Part shown: positions 7,124-11,072 of the stretch, one piece after another | How the letters are laid out: every line of letters begins with the position of its first letter | How positions within the stretch are numbered: the stretch's first letter is position 1 | NCBI GenBank assembly: GCA_023230025.1 | Contig: JALNYD010000071.1 | Span: forward strand, 1-11,072 | DNA length: 11,072 nt | Direction of reading: 5' to 3' | From: Candidatus Cloacimonadota bacterium | GTDB taxonomy: Bacteria; Cloacimonadota; Cloacimonadia; Cloacimonadales; Cloacimonadaceae | Made by a program: the position numbers and the translations under genes | Notes under the pieces: model-generated | Seen by the model: the letters and a program-made list of their open reading frames with translations, nothing else | The model's database searches: none | Told to the model about the DNA's origin: nothing

Positions 7124-7923
7124 AGTTTATTGCTACATACAGCAAGGAAAAGTTCCAGAACTTCAGCCTGGATTCTCAGATCAAAGCCCTGAACAAGCTG
7201 CTTAAAGCCCTGGAAGATAATCTCAATATTCCTGATGAATATCAGCGAGTCCTTGGCACAATCATGGAATTGAGCAGTTTATGCCGGGAAGCTCTGCCCG
7301 GAAGATTATCTGCTGTTATCCAGGGTTTGAACTCCGATCCCTATCGTAGCCTTCGCGCTTTGGCACAGTACTTTGGCGATGCCAGCTACAAGGACAATCA
7401 GATATCCTTACGCACGGGTGATGGAGCCAGGGCAGTATCCTGGGAGGATTTGCAAAGGTCTGCTCAGATCACTTTGATTGCAGATAACTTGCGGAGTGTA
7501 TTCAATGTTGGTTCTCTATTCAGGCTATGCGAATGCTTGCAAATAAATGAGTTGGTACTCTGTGGCATCACTCCCGACCCCAGCCATCCAAATATGGCAA
7601 AAACCGCTTTGGGTACCATGGGCAAAGTCAAGTGGCGCAAAGTAGAAGATACCAGGCAAGTAATAGATGAATTAAGAAACAAAGCTTACACCATATATGC
7701 CCTGGAGACTGCTGAACCTTCGCACTCGGCATTTGAAGTTCATTATTCCCTACCCCTTGCTCTGGTGGTGGGCAATGAAGCCCTTGGTATATCGGAATCC
7801 ACTCTGGCTCTATGTGATAGCATTATTCACCTTCCCGTATTGGGGTGGAAAAACTCCCTGAATGTGTCGGTTGCCACCTCAATCGCCATTTATCAGATCA
7901 TGTTTGGAGATCATCATGGATAA
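7120..7923 (+). CDS. SPOUT (TrmH/SpoU) RNA 2'-O-methyltransferase with an unusual N-terminal domain
   Basis: Predicted to methylate a ribose 2'-hydroxyl in tRNA or rRNA using S-adenosylmethionine. The SpoU core covers residues ~117-265 with its three motifs: NLRSVFNVGSLFR (123-135), VVGNEALGIS (216-225) and LPVLGWKNSLNVSVA (238-252), which form the trefoil-knot cofactor site. LCGITPDPSHPN and KTALGTMGKV resemble short TrmH-type proteins of Bacteroidetes. Residues 1-~110 are mostly helical by eye, rich in Leu and charged residues. They are not recognised and do not look like the L30e-type substrate domain of RlmB/TsnR. The GTG start overlaps the stop of the previous gene as GTGA, which suggests translational coupling. 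No strong Shine-Dalgarno sequence is seen. The RNA target cannot be read from the sequence. Confidence 0.88.
   Translation: MKFIATYSKEKFQNFSLDSQIKALNKLLKALEDNLNIPDEYQRVLGTIMELSSLCREALPGRLSAVIQGLNSDPYRSLRALAQYFGDASYKDNQISLRTGDGARAVSWEDLQRSAQITLIADNLRSVFNVGSLFRLCECLQINELVLCGITPDPSHPNMAKTALGTMGKVKWRKVEDTRQVIDELRNKAYTIYALETAEPSHSAFEVHYSLPLALVVGNEALGISESTLALCDSIIHLPVLGWKNSLNVSVATSIAIYQIMFGDHHG
7906..7909 (+). promoter_or_regulatory. Ribosome binding site that decides the xdhC start
   Basis: GGAG lies 6 bases before the ATG at 7916, inside the end of the methyltransferase gene. It favours this start over an upstream in-frame TTG-type start at 7862, whose extra 18 residues are simply methyltransferase coding sequence read in another frame. 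Confidence 0.75.
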
Positions 7924-8701
7924 CAATCAGTATTTCAATCAATTACTGGCTTTTCTGCACGATAACACAGCCCTCTGGCAAGCTACTATCATATCTACCG
8001 ATGGTTCTTCACCTGCTCATGCGGGGATGAAAATGTTGATTCCCGCTCACACCGCTCCCTTCGGAAATTTAGGGGGAGGAGAACTGGAGCACAAGATCAT
8101 TGCCTACGTGTTGGGAACTGCTCCTGATCAAGCTCTGACTATCAGCTTTGATCTCAGCGGCCAGACTCTGGATAGTCTTACTCCCACAGGTATGATGTGC
8201 GGAGGACAGGCTACAGTGTTCATCGAAGCGCTGCATATGCCTCAGAAGCTGTATATCATCGGAGCCGGTCATTGTGGGAAAGCTTTGGGCAGGTTGGCCA
8301 GGCAATGCGGATTCTATGTGCATTTTGTGGATAATCGTGAAGAATCACTGGCTATGGAACTCCGTGAATATGGTCATCAGATATGCCTTAGTGACTATTC
8401 CGATATCTCTGAAGCAGTGGATTTTGGCCCCAGTAGCTGGATCGTGATTATGACTCATGGCCACACTCACGATAAGGAAGTATTGCAACAATGTCTCCGG
8501 CAGCCTTATCGCTATCTGGGCATGATCGGCTCACGCCACAAAGTTGCTGAGACCTTTGCCAAACTCAAAGATCAAGGTTTCACCGAAGCAGAGCTATCCC
8601 GTGTCCATGCTCCAATCGGAATCAGAATCGGCAGCCAAAGCCCCGATGAAATTGCAATTAGCATCATGGCAGAGATCATCCGGGAACTCAGACTGAGCTA
8701 A
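7916..8701 (+). CDS. xdhC: XdhC/CoxI family molybdenum-cofactor insertion protein
   Basis: XdhC proteins bind molybdenum cofactor, help its sulfuration and deliver it to xanthine dehydrogenase-family hydroxylases. The 261-residue protein has the N-terminal XdhC_CoxI domain: GSSPAHAGMKM (30-40), GNLGGGELE (50-58) and the conserved Cys in GMMCGG (C95). The C-terminal Rossmann-like domain starts with GAGHCG at 116-121 and contains IGSRHK and the GIRIGSQSPDEIAISI signature typical of the family end. The family's usual Arg in GSxPR is Ala34 here. The ATG overlaps the methyltransferase stop by 8 bases. No molybdenum hydroxylase gene is in the window; the only pterin enzyme here is the tungsten-type AOR on the other strand, a family XdhC is not known to serve. 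The client is probably encoded elsewhere. Confidence 0.88.
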   Translation: MDNNQYFNQLLAFLHDNTALWQATIISTDGSSPAHAGMKMLIPAHTAPFGNLGGGELEHKIIAYVLGTAPDQALTISFDLSGQTLDSLTPTGMMCGGQATVFIEALHMPQKLYIIGAGHCGKALGRLARQCGFYVHFVDNREESLAMELREYGHQICLSDYSDISEAVDFGPSSWIVIMTHGHTHDKEVLQQCLRQPYRYLGMIGSRHKVAETFAKLKDQGFTEAELSRVHAPIGIRIGSQSPDEIAISIMAEIIRELRLS

Positions 8702-8745
8702 GTAATTGGAGTAGATACCGATCTGGGTAGTCAGGGCTTACTCAC

Positions 8746-9804
8746 ATGAAGAAGATCATTCACATTGACATGGACGCCTATTTTGCCGCTATTGAGATTC
8801 GCGAGAATCCTTCACTGAAGGGTAAGTGTGTGATAGTGGGGGGATCGCCAAACAGCCGGGGTGTGGTTTCCACCTGTTCATACGAAGCCAGGAAGTATGG
8901 CATCCATAGCGGTATGAGTTCTTATCAGGCCTGGAATCTTTGTCCTCACGCGGTTTTTGTGCATAGCTCCTTCAATTTATACAAAGAGGTGAGTGCACAG
9001 ATTCGTGATATATTCTACAGCGTAACCGATAAGGTGGAGCCGATGAGTTTGGATGAAGCCTATCTGGATGTTACCCAGAACAAGCTGGGAGAAGATGATC
9101 CCGTCAAAATCGCCCAATGGATCAAGGATGAGGTGTTAAAGCAAACCAGGCTTACCTGTTCTGCGGGAGTATCTTACAACAAGTTCTTAGCCAAGATTGG
9201 TTCTGATTTACACAAACCCGATGGCCTCACAGTGATTAATCCAGAAGATGTTCAGAGGATTATGTTTGCCTTGCCGATCGGCAAATTCCACGGCATCGGC
9301 AAGGTCACTGCAGCCCGCATGAAGAAGATGGGCATTCATAATGGGGAAGATCTCTTCAAGCGTGACCTGAAGGAACTGATCAGATATTTTGGTAAAGCCG
9401 GATTCTTCTATTACAATGTTGTACGTGGGATTGATAATCGTGAATTGCATACCAGTTGGGAACCTAAATCAATATCCTGTGAAAGTACCTTCTATGAAGA
9501 TATCGGCGATGTAGATGAGCTGCTTCAACAGTTGCGCCGCTTGTGTGATAAGCTGGCAACCCGGATGAGTATGAAGAAATTGCAGGGATTGAACCTGGTA
9601 TTGAAGCTGAAATATGACAATTTTGAGATCAATAGCCGCAGTATCTCTTTGCCAAACATGACTAACGAGCGTGAAATCCTGTATCAATATGCTGAGCAGT
9701 TATTGGTGGCAAATTGGGATGCAACCCGGAAGGTGAGGCTGATTGGCATTGGAGTGGGCAAACTGGATAATCAATTGGATGGCGAACAGATCAGCTTGTT
9801 CTAA
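8746..9804 (+). CDS. dinB: DNA polymerase IV (Y-family translesion polymerase)
   Basis: Error-prone polymerase that copies past damaged bases. The 352-residue length is typical. Catalytic carboxylates are D8 (HIDMDAYF) and D103/E104 (MSLDEAYLD); F13 is the steric gate against ribonucleotides. CSAGVSYNKFLAKIGSD is the conserved palm segment, FHGIGKVTAARMKKMGI the helix-hairpin-helix of the thumb, and the last ~110 residues fit the little-finger domain. The protein ends in QISLF, a canonical beta-clamp-binding pentapeptide at the very C terminus. AGGG lies 9 bases before the ATG. It follows xdhC by 44 bases on the same strand and may be the last gene of the cluster or have its own promoter; no LexA-type box was recognised. 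Confidence 0.96.
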   Translation: MKKIIHIDMDAYFAAIEIRENPSLKGKCVIVGGSPNSRGVVSTCSYEARKYGIHSGMSSYQAWNLCPHAVFVHSSFNLYKEVSAQIRDIFYSVTDKVEPMSLDEAYLDVTQNKLGEDDPVKIAQWIKDEVLKQTRLTCSAGVSYNKFLAKIGSDLHKPDGLTVINPEDVQRIMFALPIGKFHGIGKVTAARMKKMGIHNGEDLFKRDLKELIRYFGKAGFFYYNVVRGIDNRELHTSWEPKSISCESTFYEDIGDVDELLQQLRRLCDKLATRMSMKKLQGLNLVLKLKYDNFEINSRSISLPNMTNEREILYQYAEQLLVANWDATRKVRLIGIGVGKLDNQLDGEQISLF

Positions 9805-9846
9805 AGTAATGTCCTGATTCTATTACAGCCTTGTTCTTGCCCATTG

Positions 9847-9908
9847 CTTGTGGTCACGATGCGGTCACAATGCCGTTACTTTTGTGACCACAAGGTAACG
9901 GCATCGTG
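9847..9908. repeat. Nested, mutually exclusive inverted repeats (mosaic dyad element)
   Basis: Three overlapping dyads are visible. CTTGTGGTCAC (9847-9857) pairs perfectly with GTGACCACAAG (9884-9894), 11 bp. GGTCACAA (9863-9870) pairs with TTGTGACC (9882-9889), 8 bp. GTAACGGCATCGTG (9895-9908) is the complement of CACGATGCCGTTAC, which is present in two pieces: CACGATGC at 9855-9862 and GCCGTTAC at 9872-9879. The arms overlap, so not all can form together. It lies 42 bases after dinB, directly before the palindromic array. There is no T-run after any stem, so it is not a canonical intrinsic terminator. Function is unknown. Confidence 0.75.
9852..9873 (+). repeat. 11-bp tandem duplication within the dyad element
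   Basis: GGTCACGATGC (9852-9862) is followed at once by GGTCACAATGC (9863-9873), differing at one base. Removing one copy would restore an uninterrupted 14-bp complement to 9895-9908, so the element looks like a simpler hairpin altered by tandem duplication. Confidence 0.8.
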
Positions 9909-9920
9909 ATGATAACTAAT

Positions 9921-10081
9921 GGGTATGTAACGGAGCTTTCCGAAGCTCCGATAACAAACAAACGGGTATGTAACGGAGCTTTCCGAAGCTCCGATAACAA
10001 ACAAACGATTATGTAATGGAGCTTTCCGAAGCTCCGATAACAAACAAACGGGTATGTAATGGAGCTTTCCGAAGCTCCGAT
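9921..10081. repeat. Tandem array of 43-bp palindromic units (3 full plus 1 partial)
   Basis: Units start at 9921, 9964, 10007 and 10050; the first three are 43 bp and the last is cut after 32 bp. Each carries CGGAGCTT-TCCG-AAGCTCCG (or the same with a leading T), an 8-bp hairpin with a 4-base loop, joined by an A/C-rich linker ending AACAAACAAAC. Units 1 and 2 are identical. Unit 3 begins GATT instead of GGGT. Units 3 and 4 have T for the first stem base, giving a G-T wobble in + strand RNA. The array fills the space between convergent dinB and dus, ending 15 bases before the dus stop. No T-run follows the stems. It resembles REP/BIME-type intergenic palindromes in style, but no named family was recognised. 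Confidence 0.92.
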
Positions 10082-10096
10082 CAAATAACAAATGAG

Positions 10097-11047
10097 CTAA
10101 AGCGAGTGCCCAAAAAAGTGATGCAGATGCTCGCGAATCTCCTCTGGGCTTTGACAATGGTTGATCTTATTCCGCAGATCCGCCCCTCCTGGAAGGCCTT
10201 TGCTGTAGTGACACAATTGAGAGCGCATTTCCCGTACGACCACATCTTCACGTTTGTTTTGCAAGGCATAATCAAGATGCTGAAGGGCAGTTTTGAAGAG
10301 ATCATTCTTTGTGATGGGAGCATAATCGCCAGTGGCAATGAAATCCTTGATTTGTTTGAATATCCAGGGTTTGCCCAAAGCTCCCCGACCGATCATAATG
10401 CCATCACAGCCAGTGCCCTGACGCATTTGAGCAGCAGATTCAGGGCTGTGCACATCGCCATTACCGATCAGAGGGATGCTGAGAGCTTCCTTGAGGAGGT
10501 GGATATGTTCCCAATTGCTTAGTCCTGAAAACATCTGCCTGGAGGTGCGTGGATGCAGGCAAAGTTGATCAGCTCCGGCATCCTGCATTCTTAGCCCAAA
10601 ATCAAGGTAGTTGATGGAGTCTGAATCCCATCCGCTGCGAAACTTGACAGAGAGGGGTATCCTGCCCTCCAGTGCCTGTTTTACCGCTCTCACTATATCG
10701 CTGGCTCTGGCAGGATCTTTCATCAAAGCTGATCCTGCTCCTCGCTTAACGACCTTTTTCACCGGGCAACCCATATTGATATCCACCCAATCCGGGGAGA
10801 GATCAATCAAAAAAGTGGCAGCTTTTGCCATGATCGTGGCATCGGAACCAAACAACTGAATCACGAAGGGACGTTCATATTCACTAAAGCGAATGAAATC
10901 AATGGTTTTGCGTGAATCGCGGATCAAACCATCGGCTGATACCATTTCACTGACCAGGAAATCGACAGACCAATGCTTGCAGAGTTTGCGAAAGGCCTGA
11001 TCTGTGTATCCGGCAAGGGGTGCAAGATATAAAGGAATATCAGGCAA
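10097..11047 (-). CDS. dus: tRNA-dihydrouridine synthase (DusB-like)
   Basis: Flavoenzyme that reduces specific uridines in tRNA to dihydrouridine using FMN and NADPH. From the TTG at 11047 it is 316 residues: an FMN-binding TIM barrel (YLAPLAGYTDQAFR near the start, IQLFGS, DINMGCPVKKV with catalytic C94, SVKFRSGWD, HPRTSRQMFSG, GNGDVHS, GIMIGRGALGKPW) followed by a C-terminal helical RNA-binding domain (~250-316) containing MRSQLCHYSKGLPGG. The start is uncertain. Upstream codons remain open to the window edge without a stop or ATG, and only a weak AAGAG lies 11 bases before the TTG, so the true start may lie outside. The gene converges on dinB across the palindromic array. The DusB subtype is inferred from general similarity, so the exact uridine target is not certain. 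Confidence 0.93.
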   Translation of the reverse strand: MPDIPLYLAPLAGYTDQAFRKLCKHWSVDFLVSEMVSADGLIRDSRKTIDFIRFSEYERPFVIQLFGSDATIMAKAATFLIDLSPDWVDINMGCPVKKVVKRGAGSALMKDPARASDIVRAVKQALEGRIPLSVKFRSGWDSDSINYLDFGLRMQDAGADQLCLHPRTSRQMFSGLSNWEHIHLLKEALSIPLIGNGDVHSPESAAQMRQGTGCDGIMIGRGALGKPWIFKQIKDFIATGDYAPITKNDLFKTALQHLDYALQNKREDVVVREMRSQLCHYSKGLPGGADLRNKINHCQSPEEIREHLHHFFGHSL

Positions 11048-11072
11048 GGTGGTAGATACTCTTGATGTTTGT

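Noticed and set aside
7862..7915. Upstream start for xdhC
   Set aside because: The extra 18 residues are an out-of-frame reading of the methyltransferase gene; the ATG at 7916 has a good GGAG site and fits the family start.
1436..8701. XdhC as the cofactor chaperone of the AOR
   Set aside because: AOR uses a bis-pterin tungsten cofactor and is not a known XdhC client. The genes are in divergent operons about 4 kb apart, so proximity alone is weak.
9921..10081. CRISPR array
   Set aside because: The full 43-bp unit repeats without unique spacers, the core is a strong palindrome, and no cas genes are near.
9847..10081. Intrinsic terminators for dinB or dus
   Set aside because: Hairpins are strong, but none is followed by a T-run on either strand.
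9854..10157. Minus-strand open frames over the palindromic array as repeat-peptide genes
   Set aside because: The 43-bp period is not a multiple of three, so the apparent peptides are the same DNA read through rotating frames. They overlap the end of dus and have no start context.
10016..10522. 168-residue + strand open frame
   Set aside because: It is antisense to dus and begins inside the repeat array; dus has full family motifs.

Overview
The window looks like a piece of chromosome from an anaerobic, diderm (LPS-bearing) bacterium. The best guess is a Cloacimonadota-type organism: a tungsten-type aldehyde:ferredoxin oxidoreductase with a polyferredoxin, an LptD outer-membrane protein and a heptose-bisphosphate-type phosphatase occur together, at moderate GC. 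This phylum guess is inference from gene content only.

Layout. (1) Positions 1-1273, + strand: the 3' part of an oligopeptidase B-like S9 serine peptidase, cut by the left edge. (2) Positions 1381-3964, - strand: a two-gene operon, a four-cluster ferredoxin followed after 12 bases by a 710-residue aldehyde:ferredoxin oxidoreductase, closed by a clear intrinsic terminator. (3) Positions 3965-4152: a divergent promoter region with a 10-bp motif repeated on its two sides. (4) Positions 4153-9804, + strand: a tightly packed cluster of lptD, gmhB-like, SPOUT RNA methyltransferase, xdhC and dinB. The first four genes overlap by 20, 4 and 8 bases; dinB follows after 44 bases. (5) Positions 9805-10096: a repeat-rich spacer between convergent genes, holding a nested inverted-repeat element and an array of four 43-bp palindromic units. 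(6) Positions 10097-11047 or beyond, - strand: a tRNA-dihydrouridine synthase running towards the right edge.

How the genes fit together. The ferredoxin and AOR form a redox module that would oxidise aldehydes to acids (or reduce acids) with ferredoxin-like electron transfer, as expected in amino-acid fermentation. LptD inserts LPS into the outer membrane and the GmhB-like phosphatase would make a heptose precursor of the LPS core, so the head of the large cluster is envelope-related. The methyltransferase, XdhC and Pol IV are probably co-transcribed passengers.

No wholly new multigene system is evident. The most unusual signals are the palindromic repeat array with its neighbouring mosaic dyad, the loss of all four zinc ligands in the GmhB-like protein, an unassigned N-terminal domain on the SPOUT methyltransferase, and the AOR-polyferredoxin pair with a CxxxCxxxC cluster motif.
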